A stretch of DNA of 64,000 nucleotides, taken from the NCBI GenBank assembly GCA_045536965.1, contig JAZSON010000009.1, forward strand, positions 1-64,000. Direction: 5' to 3'. Of this stretch, positions 9,140 to 18,711 are shown piece by piece (position 1 is the first letter of the stretch; each line of letters opens with the position of its first letter). The position numbers were made by a program, and so were the translations under genes. This DNA comes from UBA5448 sp045536965 (GTDB lineage: Bacteria; Bacillota; Clostridia; Oscillospirales; SIG627). The notes under the pieces are model-generated. The model ran no database searches, was not told where the DNA came from, and saw only the letters and a list, made by a program, of their open reading frames with translations.

Positions 9140-10120
9140 TTAACCGCGATCTTCAAAAACAGCTTCGACTTCGGGTTCTTGCGGTTTGCTTTCGGGATGC
9201 TCCTCGTAATAGGGATCGATCATATATCGTTTAATGACAGGATAAGCCGAGTAGGTCGCGATAAACGAAAGCAATGAAAAGGTGATGATGAAGGGTGCGA
9301 TCGCACCGAGCGGCATAATCGTTGCAAACAAGAAGAAGTTGAGGACAATCGCCAATATGATAAAAATGGTAGCGGCGATGTTTCTTTTAAGACCCAATGT
9401 TGCAAACAACCATGCATTTTTGAAAAGTTTAAACGTTTTTAAATCAAATGTCACCAACATTAAATAGATGTAAAAACGCATAAAGAAATAAACAAACGCC
9501 AGCAAGAGGGAAACGAAAAACATAAACGAAGCAATGACATTATTACCAGCCACAAAGTTGTAATAATAAAACATCACTGCGTAAGAAACCACAAACACCA
9601 AGAATAAATCGATCACACCAACCAAAAACGCTTGTTTAAAGTTTCTTTTTATCGTTCGGAAGAAATCTCTGCCAAGCTCCGTGTAATCCCCTTTTGCCAA
9701 ATTGCGGCAAATGAGGGTCATGGCCGCAGTGGTCACACCAAAGGTCAAGACAACCAACAGTGTTAAATAATACAGCACATAAGTGGTTGTGCTCGGATAT
9801 GTGGATGAGGTCATGTGACCAAACAAGCCCTCCATCACAAGCATCGAAGGATCAGATACATACAAGGCGGCCCCTGCAACGGTTTGATACCCGGCGGATG
9901 CGGGCGTCATATAGGGTATGCCAAACCTGCCGCTTAAACCGAGAGCACCGAAAAACAAGGGGAAATTCAAAGCCAAATACAAAAGATTTAACCCCATCAA
10001 TTTAGAGAACTTACGAACGATCTGAACGAACATATTCCGATAGGAATAATCCTCGTTTTTTTTTCTTTTCGAGACACCCGGTCCCGGTTTTGAATAACGA
10101 AAACCAAACAATCCTGCCAA
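9140..10120 (-). CDS. DUF624 (YesL-like) membrane protein
   Basis: A 326-residue integral membrane protein with about six hydrophobic segments after a basic N-terminus, and a charged, Glu-rich tail. The segment TAAMTLICRNLAKGDYTEL followed by FFRTIKRNFKQ and the closing transmembrane pair match the DUF624/YesL family, which often sits near carbohydrate transport genes. The function is unknown. The start is TTG, supported by AAAGGAG 7 bases upstream. It follows xerD on the same strand after 33 bases. Confidence 0.8.
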   Translation of the reverse strand: MAGLFGFRYSKPGPGVSKRKKNEDYSYRNMFVQIVRKFSKLMGLNLLYLALNFPLFFGALGLSGRFGIPYMTPASAGYQTVAGAALYVSDPSMLVMEGLFGHMTSSTYPSTTTYVLYYLTLLVVLTFGVTTAAMTLICRNLAKGDYTELGRDFFRTIKRNFKQAFLVGVIDLFLVFVVSYAVMFYYYNFVAGNNVIASFMFFVSLLLAFVYFFMRFYIYLMLVTFDLKTFKLFKNAWLFATLGLKRNIAATIFIILAIVLNFFLFATIMPLGAIAPFIITFSLLSFIATYSAYPVIKRYMIDPYYEEHPESKPQEPEVEAVFEDRG

Positions 10121-10153
10121 TTTAAAACTCCTTTCTCCAAACCGGAGAATCTA

Positions 10154-11038
10154 TTACGCACGGGGATGATGCTTGATATAACTGCTACGAAGCTTATTTT
10201 TCAAATATCGCTTATACACATGCATCGAAGAAATATCGGCATGTCCCATAATATCACGCAAATCATGAATATCGGCGCCGTTTTCCAAAAGATGTGTAGC
10301 AAAGGAATGGCGCATTGTGTGCGGTGTAATATTGGCGGCAATGCCTGCATCCAAAGCATAACGCTTCAAAATTTTCCAAAATCCCTGACGCGAAAGCGCC
10401 TCGCCGCTATTGTTCAAGAATAATGTATTACATTTATTCTGATCTTTTGCAAACTTGGGGCGCGCGTTTTCAATATAATCCTTCAAACATTCTACCGCAA
10501 TCGGATAAACGGGAATCACACGCTCTTTTCCACCATTGTGACAGAATATGTAGGAGTTTTTAAGATTAACATCTTTTACAGAAAGACCGCAAACCTCACT
10601 TACACGCATACCTGTAGCATACAGGACTTCAAGCATCGCGCGATCACGAACACCTTTGGGGGTCTGTATGTCAGGCTGTGCAAGTAACTGCTCAACTTCT
10701 GTGCGGGAAAGAATTTCAATAGCAGGTTTGATGGGCTTCGGCGGCTTAATGTCAGCGGCGGGATTGTCATTTGCAACCCCCTTTTCACAAAGAAAACGAT
10801 AAAGAGACCGCACACTTGAAACCTTACGCGCAATCGAAGTAGTCGCAAGTTCAGAATCAATCAAAGAGGCTTGATATTCTAAAACATGGCTTCTTTTCAC
10901 ATCTAAAAAAGAGTGAATATTCAAAGAATGCAAATATGCAACGTAATCGGTCAAATCACGTCGGTAAGCATCCAAAGTATTCTTTTTAGCCTGCCCCTCC
11001 AATAAGTAAGAGAGGAAATCATTGAGCATCTTTTGCAT
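10154..11038 (-). CDS. xerD: Tyrosine recombinase XerD-like
   Basis: A site-specific recombinase of 294 residues, expected with XerC or alone to resolve chromosome dimers at dif. Residues 1-95 form the SAM-like N-terminal DNA-binding domain. The catalytic set is complete: Arg145 (TGMRVSE), Lys171, His240-x-x-Arg243 (HTMRHSFATH), His266 (MGHADISS) and nucleophile Tyr275. The ATG at 11038 is chosen over 11065 because GGAAGG lies 9 bases before it. It follows the SpoIIM-like gene, as xerD does in Bacillus subtilis, which favours a housekeeping role over a phage integrase. No phage genes are nearby. Confidence 0.92.
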   Translation of the reverse strand: MQKMLNDFLSYLLEGQAKKNTLDAYRRDLTDYVAYLHSLNIHSFLDVKRSHVLEYQASLIDSELATTSIARKVSSVRSLYRFLCEKGVANDNPAADIKPPKPIKPAIEILSRTEVEQLLAQPDIQTPKGVRDRAMLEVLYATGMRVSEVCGLSVKDVNLKNSYIFCHNGGKERVIPVYPIAVECLKDYIENARPKFAKDQNKCNTLFLNNSGEALSRQGFWKILKRYALDAGIAANITPHTMRHSFATHLLENGADIHDLRDIMGHADISSMHVYKRYLKNKLRSSYIKHHPRA

Positions 11039-11069
11039 TTTATCAAACCTTCCATTTCTAAACATGTTG

Positions 11070-11693
11070 CTACGAAGCCAAACACAATTTTAATAAATAA
11101 CCACCCAAAAGCGATACGGGTATCTGCAAGAACAGTAGAGTTAACCAGAAAAAAATCAGCGAAAAGAGAAATCGAACATTCACAACACCACGATAGTAAG
11201 GTGCGTTGAATAAACTGCCGCCAAACATTTTCTCCTCAATCATTGCAGGTTCAAACAAAGCAAAGGAAACACAGGAGAGAAAGGACGGTAACAGCAGAAA
11301 AACAAATCCGCGCAGCGCGATATACAAAAAAACAGAAAGATAAAACGAGGGCGAATCAAGAGAAGAAAATACAAGAAAAGCCGATAAAGTATAACCGCAT
11401 TTTAATCCCATTATAAAAACGCAAACGCCACACAAAAAGGGGCCAAACAAGGAGGGTGTCGCTATCAAAGGGAGTAAATACAACCAAATAACAGACCGTA
11501 GCGAGGCGATAAAAAACAACCCCATCGAAGTAAACCCAACATCGACAGGACCATAGGTTACCGCATCAAGTTTGGCTAAATAAACACCCGGTATCAAACC
11601 AACAATCAATAGAAAAGCATAAACATACAACAAACGACGGAACAAATCAAACTTGCGAAAACACAAAAACTTCTTTCTCAAAGAAACCAACAT
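11070..11693 (-). CDS. Probable stage II sporulation protein M-like membrane protein
   Basis: A very hydrophobic protein of 207 residues with five or six membrane segments after a basic N-terminus (SLRKKFLCFRKFDLFRR). The start at 11693 is set by GGGAGG 7-8 bases upstream. The upstream ATGs give longer proteins without a ribosome binding site. Length, topology and position directly before xerD match SpoIIM, part of the DMP peptidoglycan hydrolase complex that drives engulfment. Residue-level similarity is weak by eye, so the call rests largely on synteny. A generic membrane protein remains possible. Confidence 0.5.
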   Translation of the reverse strand: MLVSLRKKFLCFRKFDLFRRLLYVYAFLLIVGLIPGVYLAKLDAVTYGPVDVGFTSMGLFFIASLRSVIWLYLLPLIATPSLFGPFLCGVCVFIMGLKCGYTLSAFLVFSSLDSPSFYLSVFLYIALRGFVFLLLPSFLSCVSFALFEPAMIEEKMFGGSLFNAPYYRGVVNVRFLFSLIFFWLTLLFLQIPVSLLGGYLLKLCLAS

Positions 11694-11826
11694 ATACATC
11701 CCTCCCCTTTTCGCTTCAATATATGAACACAAAAGAAAAGATATGTACAACAAATCTGTTTTTATGTTAACACTCAAATTTGTTATGTAACCATCAAATG
11801 GCAACCATCCAAAAGGGCGCTTGAAC

Positions 11827-11855
11827 ATAATATAATAAAATCGCACAAAATTCAA
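11827..11855 (-). promoter_or_regulatory. Putative promoter of the SpoIIM-like gene and xerD
   Basis: On the minus strand TTGAAT (11855-11850) and TATTAT (11832-11827) are separated by 17 bases, about 130 bases before the start at 11693. The -35 is imperfect. Confidence 0.5.
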
Positions 11856-11859
11856 TACT

Positions 11860-12165
11860 TTTTTGTAAAAAAAATGATTTTTGTGACATACAACAAAAGC
11901 ATTAACCATAAAATACGTTCTGTCACCCATACAACAACCTTATGTAAACGCCATTTAGTGCCAATCACCCGCCCCCTCTACCCCATATTGTACACTACGC
12001 AAACCAATGCCTAAACAAAACCGAATATATCCTTTGGCATTTTGCACAAAAATAAACAAATTTCACAAACTGCATCATCTTAATAACCATTACGTTTTTT
12101 CGTAAATGATTAAAATCCAAAGAATCGAGCCGTTGTTAAGCCAAAATTTCTCTCACCGCTCTGCA
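11860..12165. other. Intergenic stretch without a recognisable gene
   Basis: About 300 AT-rich bases between the SpoIIM-like promoter region and the terminator of the lipoprotein gene. Neither strand holds an ORF with a ribosome binding site, and I see no tRNA, riboswitch or repeat. Confidence 0.6.
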
Positions 12166-12169
12166 AAAA

Positions 12170-12204
12170 AATATCCCGAACACCTTTAAGATATTCGGGA
12201 TATT
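12170..12204 (-). terminator. Terminator of the small lipoprotein gene
   Basis: Arms AATATCCCGAA and TTCGGGATATT are followed on the minus strand by a T-run, 18 bases after the stop at 12222. Confidence 0.8.
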
Positions 12205-12221
12205 GGAACGTTTGATTTTAT

Positions 12222-12617
12222 TTATTTTGTAAAGACGCGCACATCGCCATCAAAATCCAATTGAAGTTCATTTGCTTCACACTTGACAATTTTAATGACG
12301 GTAATCATTTCATCGGTTGTTTCGATGCAATCCAACGTAATGGTTTTGGTGTTATCGTCATAAGTATAGCTATCACACAAGTCAGCATCGTTGACAGGGT
12401 TTCCGCAAGCGCAAGAATAGGTAAAACTTCCATCAGCGCCAAATCGAATGGTTTCTTCGTCGTGTCCCCCGTCTCTTGTCCAGGACACATCGGTAAAGGG
12501 GTATGCGCTATAATCGATCGGCTCGCTCGGTTGACCTTCATCCTCTGTGGTGTTGCAACCAACAAACAATACGTTGCACAGCAGCATCAATACCAACAAA
12601 AATGCTATTTTTTTCAT
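12222..12617 (-). CDS. Small lipoprotein of unknown function
   Basis: 131 residues beginning with a lipoprotein signal peptide whose lipobox is LFVGC. The mature part is acidic, with three Cys near CACG and DLCD and a two-layer beta pattern (SFTYS, TITLDC, LQLDF), like small lipocalin-type extracytoplasmic proteins. The ATG at 12617 is chosen because GGAGG lies 8 bases upstream. The 15-base longer form starts inside that site. No homologue is recognised. It is monocistronic with its own terminator. Confidence 0.75.
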   Translation of the reverse strand: MKKIAFLLVLMLLCNVLFVGCNTTEDEGQPSEPIDYSAYPFTDVSWTRDGGHDEETIRFGADGSFTYSCACGNPVNDADLCDSYTYDDNTKTITLDCIETTDEMITVIKIVKCEANELQLDFDGDVRVFTK

Positions 12618-12803
12618 TTTTAGTTCCTCCATAAATTCATTTAACTTTTTTCGTTACATTACTTATAAAATTATACATTTATATTCATAGATAAGGCTAA
12701 AAGATTGGAAATGACTTTTATGATGTATTATCACGTGACAATATCATTTTTTGCACATAACGGTTAGCCCACCTGCCTTTCACAATAAATGTAAACACAG
12801 ACT

Positions 12804-13976
12804 TTAAAAAGTTAAAGCATCAACCTTATCCACTAACATCTCCAGCATTTCTTTGCATCTGGCTATTTTGACGGGACTTTCAGGATCATTGGGTCGGCCA
12901 ACAGCGCGGCGAAGCATGCGAACATAACCAATAACCATTGCTTTCTCTGCTACCGCTCTGCACAATGCCTCATCTTCTGTACCCAGATACATTTTTAAAA
13001 CCAAGTGCCAAAACTTCACAGAGGTTTCAAAGCTAAAACCAAAAAAATCCATGATATTCCCATGGTCATGTTCGGCATAACCAATGAAAGCATTAAACAT
13101 TGCGGCAAACTCGAAGATCGGATGCCCCATACAAAGCGTATCCATATCTATCAGCAACGGCTCGCCGTTTTGAATCATGATATTATTGGTATGGTAGTCC
13201 CCGTGTAACAGCGTATTGGTTTTAGGAATCGCTTCAATCAAACCGCGGATTTTTGCAGCTTGTTCCTTAGGGATATGCGAAGAAATTGCATCAACCCAAG
13301 AAAGGGCCTTTTCTTTCACATCAGGAACTTCCCCGCCTTCCACCTCGATGGCATGGATATTTTTGAGCATATCAATAAAATACTTGACAGGCTGCGACAA
13401 GTCTTCGGGATTTTCACGGATCAGTTTGGTGACACTGACTGCATTCAAAAGTTCCGTCACCGTGCCATACCCCTCGCCTACACGAACAATTCCGTAAGGA
13501 ATGGCTGTGTTGATCCCGAGGACAAAAGCGCGCCTTGCATTCTCACGCTCTTGTTTAATTTCTGGCAAAGCATCCTTGGCGAAGTATGTCTTTATAATCG
13601 TTTCATCGTTATAACGATAAACAGCACCATTGGCACCTTTTGCAATAAACTCGCACCCTTCAACACTCATACGCGGATAAGCCTTTTCCACCGTAAGCAT
13701 CTCCGTAAAACCCGTCATCTGAAAAATCTCATAAATATCCGACGAAACGTTGATAACAGCAAGTTTGGGCTCTTCTTTTCTAAGTTTTAAAATGACACGT
13801 AAACCGGCGGAAGATATGTAGGCCAATTTATCGGCATCTAAAACAACATGTTTATCGGGATTGTCATTTTTTATATTGAACAACTTCCCCTCAACCTCCA
13901 AGGCATTGGAAGTATCCACTCTCCCCTCTATGGCGATATACAAAACATCTTTTTCAACACGATGGGTTATATTCAT
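12804..13976 (-). CDS. STAS domain fused to an aminoglycoside-phosphotransferase-fold kinase
   Basis: 390 residues in two parts. Residues 1-98 are a STAS (anti-anti-sigma) domain with the phosphorylatable Ser pair in AYISSAGLR (residues 55-56). Residues about 105-390 are an APH/choline-kinase-like domain with a Gly-rich loop AKGANGAVY, a lysine in IIKTY, the catalytic HGDYHTNN (258-265) and the metal-binding IDMD. It starts 3 bases after the HD gene, with its GGAG inside the end of that gene, so co-expression is likely. I infer that the STAS part is controlled by the RsbW-like kinase encoded upstream and gates the small-molecule kinase. The substrate is unknown. Confidence 0.85.
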   Translation of the reverse strand: MNITHRVEKDVLYIAIEGRVDTSNALEVEGKLFNIKNDNPDKHVVLDADKLAYISSAGLRVILKLRKEEPKLAVINVSSDIYEIFQMTGFTEMLTVEKAYPRMSVEGCEFIAKGANGAVYRYNDETIIKTYFAKDALPEIKQERENARRAFVLGINTAIPYGIVRVGEGYGTVTELLNAVSVTKLIRENPEDLSQPVKYFIDMLKNIHAIEVEGGEVPDVKEKALSWVDAISSHIPKEQAAKIRGLIEAIPKTNTLLHGDYHTNNIMIQNGEPLLIDMDTLCMGHPIFEFAAMFNAFIGYAEHDHGNIMDFFGFSFETSVKFWHLVLKMYLGTEDEALCRAVAEKAMVIGYVRMLRRAVGRPNDPESPVKIARCKEMLEMLVDKVDALTF

Positions 13977-13979
13977 CTT

Positions 13980-14549
13980 TTATTTCTCCTTTCCAAATAC
14001 AAGTTCTGTCAGTGTATTATATTCAATCCATGCCGATGTATCGGACAACGCTTTTGTTAAATCGGCAATTGAGCGATAATACCAAGCTTGCTCAGCAACA
14101 TTCTTCTCATTAAACCGTTGCCACATTTGTTCTCCTTCGACCTTATACTCACGGTAGACGGATCGCATATTTGCAAGTTTGTCGCCCAGCCACACCATAA
14201 GCACACCTATATCATCCGACTTCTTCAAGACGGCCAAAGATTCTTCTTTACGAATGCGCCATATGTCAGATGGCGGCAGTTGCGGCCTTTTATCTTCGGT
14301 TTCAGATTCCACAAGCACTCTCACACGCTTACCAAACCTTTCTTCAACCTCCTCCAAAGTGACACCGGCATCTTCAACAACATCATGGAGAGCCGCGGCG
14401 GCAATCAAATTTTGATCATTTGTCATCGAGCCGACGATCACAGTTGCTTCCATCGGATGAAGAATATAAGGGGCGCCGCTTGTTTTACGTCGCATTCCGT
14501 CGTGGACTTTTACAGCGAATGCGATTGCTTCGCTCACCAGTTCCATCAT
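13980..14549 (-). CDS. HD-domain hydrolase, RelA/SpoT-hydrolase-like
   Basis: 189 residues resembling the hydrolase half of RelA/SpoT enzymes and small alarmone hydrolases. The metal and substrate motifs are visible: HDGMRRKTSGAPYILHP (residues 16-32), ALHDVVEDAG with His55-Asp56 and Glu59-Asp60, and GDKLANMR near residue 122. No synthetase, TGS or ACT domain is present. It may hydrolyse (p)ppGpp or another nucleotide. Its ATGATG start overlaps the stop of the single STAS gene, so the two are translationally coupled. Confidence 0.82.
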   Translation of the reverse strand: MMELVSEAIAFAVKVHDGMRRKTSGAPYILHPMEATVIVGSMTNDQNLIAAAALHDVVEDAGVTLEEVEERFGKRVRVLVESETEDKRPQLPPSDIWRIRKEESLAVLKKSDDIGVLMVWLGDKLANMRSVYREYKVEGEQMWQRFNEKNVAEQAWYYRSIADLTKALSDTSAWIEYNTLTELVFGKEK

Positions 14550-14841
14550 TCAATCACCAAAACATCTGCAAAGCCGGTCATTTCAAGCACTTCCATCACT
14601 TGCACACAAATATTGATCAACTTTGCCGATCCGATCTTTTGCATTTTTTTCTGCGTATTGAGAAGCACGCGAAGCCCCGCGCTGGAAATGTATTCCATGC
14701 CTTTTGCATCGATAATAAGATTTTTGGTATCCCCAAGATCTTCAGTGATGGTTTTTTCCAAAGCGGGAGCAGTGATCGCATCGAGTCTTCCAAAAATTTC
14801 AATGACTGTTACATCACTATTTTTTTAATTTCAAGTGTCAT
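14546..14841 (-). pseudogene. Single-domain STAS anti-anti-sigma protein, frameshifted
   Basis: The ATG at 14841 has AAGGAG 10 bases upstream and encodes MTLEIKK, then reads into a stop. The other frame continues as NSDVTVIEIFGRLDA and covers the rest of a STAS domain, including the Ser pair in EYISSAGLR. The two frames join at a run of seven A on the coding strand (14820-14826). One extra A would give a clean 98-residue protein. This is either a real frameshift, an assembly error in a homopolymer, or a site of transcriptional slippage. The gene lies 14 bases after the RsbW-like gene and overlaps the HD gene. Confidence 0.8.
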
Positions 14842-14855
14842 GTATCCAACTCTCC

Positions 14856-15263
14856 TTAAATTTTTTTCATCATCGTTAAAATATTTTCACCATTTTCATA
14901 AGCATATCCAATCACATCCATCGTTTTATTTGTGATGAAAATACCGAGACCGCCTATTTGGCGCTCCTCAAGCGACAATGTGATATCAGGGTCAGGCTTT
15001 TTGAGCGGATCAAAAGGAACGCCTTTGTCCGCAACGCGAAATGTGACGGTGCTACTTTGCTTATCAAAATCAACACCAAGCGTCATATTGCCTTCGCCAT
15101 TTGGGTAAGCGTAATGTGCAATGTTTACAAACACTTCTTCTATCGCAACGCAAATCCCCATTTGCATTTTAAGGGGACAATCAAACCGCGAAAGCATCTC
15201 TTCTACAAAACAGATAACCTCGTTTAAAGACTCAATTTTTGCTAAAAATGTTTTATTCGTCAT
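14856..15263 (-). CDS. RsbW/SpoIIAB-like anti-sigma serine kinase
   Basis: 135 residues of the HATPase_c_2 type. The N box is VAIEEVFVNIAHYAY, the G1 box VADKGVPFDPL, and the G2-like GGLGIFI follows, so the ATP site is complete. In the RsbW family it would phosphorylate STAS partners on Ser and release or bind a sigma factor. No sigma factor gene is adjacent, so its partner may be encoded elsewhere, or the STAS-kinase fusion may be the output. The ATG at 15263 follows AAAGGCGGGG and lies within the last codons of the phosphatase gene. This is the only intact member of the 14.5-21.7 kb stretch. Confidence 0.87.
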   Translation of the reverse strand: MTNKTFLAKIESLNEVICFVEEMLSRFDCPLKMQMGICVAIEEVFVNIAHYAYPNGEGNMTLGVDFDKQSSTVTFRVADKGVPFDPLKKPDPDITLSLEERQIGGLGIFITNKTMDVIGYAYENGENILTMMKKI

Positions 15264-17689
15264 ACGCCCCGCCTTTTTTATATTTAAAATCAATCATTAG
15301 CATCGTAATATCATCAAACTGCGGTGCATCACCAACAAATACATCAATATTGTTTTTCAACGAGCGCAAAAGTACAGCCGAGTTTTCCCCCGCATTTTGA
15401 TTTATAAAGTTTAAAAGTCTATCTTCTCCGTAAAGCACATTCTGCGTATTGGTAGCCTCGGATACGCCATCTGTATATAAAAACAATCTATCCCCGGGAT
15501 TCAAGGTAATCTCGCCCATGTGATACGATACCCCCTCCATAGCAGCCAAAACAAAACCGGGGCGACATTTCAAATACTCAAACATGTTGTCCGCGTGTTT
15601 TACCAGAGGGGGATTATGCCCTGCATTTGCAAACCGCACAACACCTGTCGACAAATCTAAAATACCCATCCAAGCGGTAACGAACATTCCCGACTCATTA
15701 TTTTCACAAAGCTTTTCGTTGGCTTTTATAAAAATATCATCTACCGCCAGCCCACTTTCGGCCAAGTCTTTAATGATCGTTTTGGCCCTCATCATGAACA
15801 ACGCCGCAGGAATTCCTTTCCCCGATACATCCGCCACAAGAAAAGCCACGGTTGTATCATCCAGCTTATAGAAATCATAAAAATCACCGCCAACTTCTTT
15901 TGCCGCAATCATTTGCGCACAAATGCCATATTCTTTTTCTTCCGACAAGTTGGTGGGTAGCGCAGAAATCTGAATTTGCTTCGCATATTCAAGTTCTTTA
16001 TCAATACGAGCCGCTGCCTCTGCTATATATTGTTTCAATGTAGAAACCGTCGAGTTTATATCGTCTGAAAGGGATGAAAATTCCGCGTTGGAACGAACAT
16101 CTACGGTAACATTTAAATCACCGTCTGTGATACGCCCCAATGTATCATTGATCTTTTTCAAATTGTTGATAATGACCCGCTTTATCAAGATATAGATAAA
16201 CACAAATAATGCGGCGAAAATAAGCATCTGCATAAATATACTGGTATATAATGATGCATCACGCATAAACATTGCTTCTGTTTCAGGCATAGCCGCAATG
16301 ATACAATAACCTTCGATAAACTTAAAAACATACATGTAACGAATACTGGAAGCGGTTTTACCGTCAACAATATCAGCATAGTAAAGCGTCGAGGCCGCTT
16401 GTCAATTTTTCATCTCTTCGGGGGGCTGTATTCCTATGGTTGAAATAGAAAGTCCGGCATAATCATTATCAATGATCATAGAAAGTTTGTCATCACAAAC
16501 CGCAACAAAACCATCTGTACCGACGTGGCGATTTTTTGTAACATCCACTACAAATTCATTGAGCATTTTATGAAACTGCTCTGCATCATAACCGACCTGG
16601 ATAAATCCACCGCCCTGTAAATTCATGGCTGCATATTTTCTCCAAACAGACCCATCTTTTCCTCGACGGCTGTATTCCTGCACAAAGGAATCTTGTGTTT
16701 TCAGTTTATCCACAAACTCTTTAGATTGGCCTTGCTATTCATATCATATCGATTGATGACATCAGATTCGGTGGAATTAATAATCAAACCATCTGCATTC
16801 ACAATGTTTATCTCAACAATGTCATATTTTTGAAGTAATGTTTCCAGCAAAACATCGGGATTGTTTTCGTATTCTTCCTTGACAAGCACCACAATGTTTA
16901 GAAGCTGCGCATCGGACTTTTCTTTGATGTCCGCTTCGACATCACTCATCGCAGCGGTAAAAACCTCTTGTGTTTCGATGCAAACCATTCCGTTTTGAAG
17001 AATGAATGTAGAGGTACTGGTAACAAGATATGCAATGACAATGCAGACCAAAAGCCAGCGTTGAAATGTATTGGCAATACGCTCATTGCCCTTTTTCCGA
17101 CCAAAACGCTCGTGACTCAAAAGGGAAACTATAATAATCGCCGCACCAACAGCCACGGCATTGCCTACAACCATAGGTACAGTTGCCCCTTTGACAAATT
17201 CAAAAGCATAAGAAGAGTCAGTCATGTTTGTGAGGAATATCAAAATCATGTGGATTACTTCACAAACAACGGCAATACAAATACCATAACCCCAAGTAGG
17301 CTTCTTATTATCAAACATTAGTTTTCTAAGCCCTGCCGACATAAAGCCTGCAAGAATGGTGGCAAGACTGCAGGCGAGTTGGGTATACACACCGCCGCAC
17401 CAATAAACAGAAAACCATCGATAAAGACCACCGATAAAGCCGGATATAATGCCTGCGGGTGCACCAAAAATCAGCCTGCAGATAACGGTGCCGCATCACG
17501 AACATTCACGACAGCGCCAAGCCATTCGACACCATAGCTTGATGCAAACGCTGACACACCGCCAAAAAGTATACCAATGGTTATTTGCTTGGTCGCATTC
17601 GTAAATCTCTTGAAGGGCGTATATTTATCAGCCGAATATACAGCGACCACCAGCAAACAGTTCATCAATATTGGAATGATCAATCTCAT
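15253..17689 (-). pseudogene. PP2C (RsbU/SpoIIE-type) phosphatase with 5TM-5TMR sensor, multiply broken
   Basis: Three reading frames in order form one receptor phosphatase. The first part is a LytS-like 5TM-5TMR domain (VRDAAP, then GAPAGIISGFIGGLY). An extracytoplasmic sensor flanked by membrane helices, a HAMP-like linker (TLGRITDGDLNV) and a PP2C domain (VGGDFYDF, DVSGKGIPAALFM, NAGHNPP, FLYTDGVSEATN, DDITMLMID) follow. It is interrupted near 17474 (one base missing in a GGC(C)TG context), near 16730 (one base missing) and by an in-frame TGA at 16404-16402 where MKN(Trp)Q is expected. Restoring two bases gives 2439 bases or 812 residues. The catalytic part from 16335 could still be made separately. 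Confidence 0.82.
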
Positions 17690-17701
17690 ATACTTTCCTC
17701 T

Positions 17702-18663
17702 TTATCCCAGCAATCGCACAATCAAATCCCAGATATAACTGGCAACCAAATTGCCGACAATACCAATTGCCATCAATAAAACCATGTATAAAAACAAACT
17801 TGCGCGGCTAATGGAATTTTTGCTTATATTGTAATAGAAATTGAACTGTCCGCGCAAATTGTATTCTCTGGTTTGATGCCATTGATAGGTAATAATATTC
17901 TCTTTCTTATAATTTTTAGGCAAATAATATTCATATAAATTTTGTTCTAATCGATGAATACGATAACACCCCGAATCGTTGAGTTCATAGCTTTCATCGA
18001 GCGAAATGCAATCACCGCTTTCTTTAATTTCTGACGATGAAATACACTGATTCTGGTGATACCCTCAGACAAAAGCCTCGATTCATTCAATCGAATAGAA
18101 TATCCATACTTTTCCGAAACAACGGGTGTTGTAATCAAATCGCGCAATCTCCCGAGAACACTCCTCATATTGACACGCGGCTTGAAAATCTCATTTAATG
18201 ATTTGTGGGGCATGCGCCAAATAAAGTACGCCTCATCATTATCGATATACGGCTGCAGTTGTGAAAAATCAAAATTGATAAGAGTTCCGCCTGCTAAAAG
18301 TTCAGTCTGATAATCGAGTGTGCTGATATGTACGATATCAACCGTTTTCCCGTTATAAGCCACTTCCGAGGTGTGCGCGTTTTTCATATAATCCACAATA
18401 CAAGCAGAACTAAAGTTTGCCTGCAAAATCTTTGTGTCATTAAACAGCAAAGATACGTCATCAATTTCATCGGAAGAAAGAGCGAAAGGTACGTATACAT
18501 GCAAAGATTTACTTAATTTTATACCACAAACATGAATCGCCAGATCAACATAGCTTATTCCTTGAGGATTCAGCCAATCGTTGATATAAACCATGCTTGT
18601 GTCATCTCCATCGACCCAAATAGCCCAACCGTCGTCAGCAAATTTTTTCTGTTTTTTTGGCAT
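17702..18663 (-). pseudogene. Unknown membrane-anchored protein, frameshifted
   Basis: The ATG at 18663 follows AAGGAG. The frame reads to about 18025, where a coherent continuation (SGDCISLDESYELNDSG, then RIHRLEQNLYEYYLPKNY) appears in another frame and runs to 17702. One extra A in the A-rich site at 18021-18030 would give a 320-residue protein. The N-terminus is basic and Trp-rich, the middle looks soluble, and residues near the C-terminus form one strong membrane helix (FLYMVLLMAIGIVGNLVASY). It ends 12 bases before the phosphatase, so it was probably its operon partner. No family is recognised. Confidence 0.65.
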
Positions 18664-18711
18664 TTTCTTCGCTCCTTAATATCAATGATCGCGCTACAGT
18701 CAAATGAACAA

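Noticed and set aside
10154..11038. Integrase of a mobile element
   Set aside because: The protein has a standard XerD length and the spoIIM-xerD context, with no repeats, tRNA attachment site or phage genes beside it.
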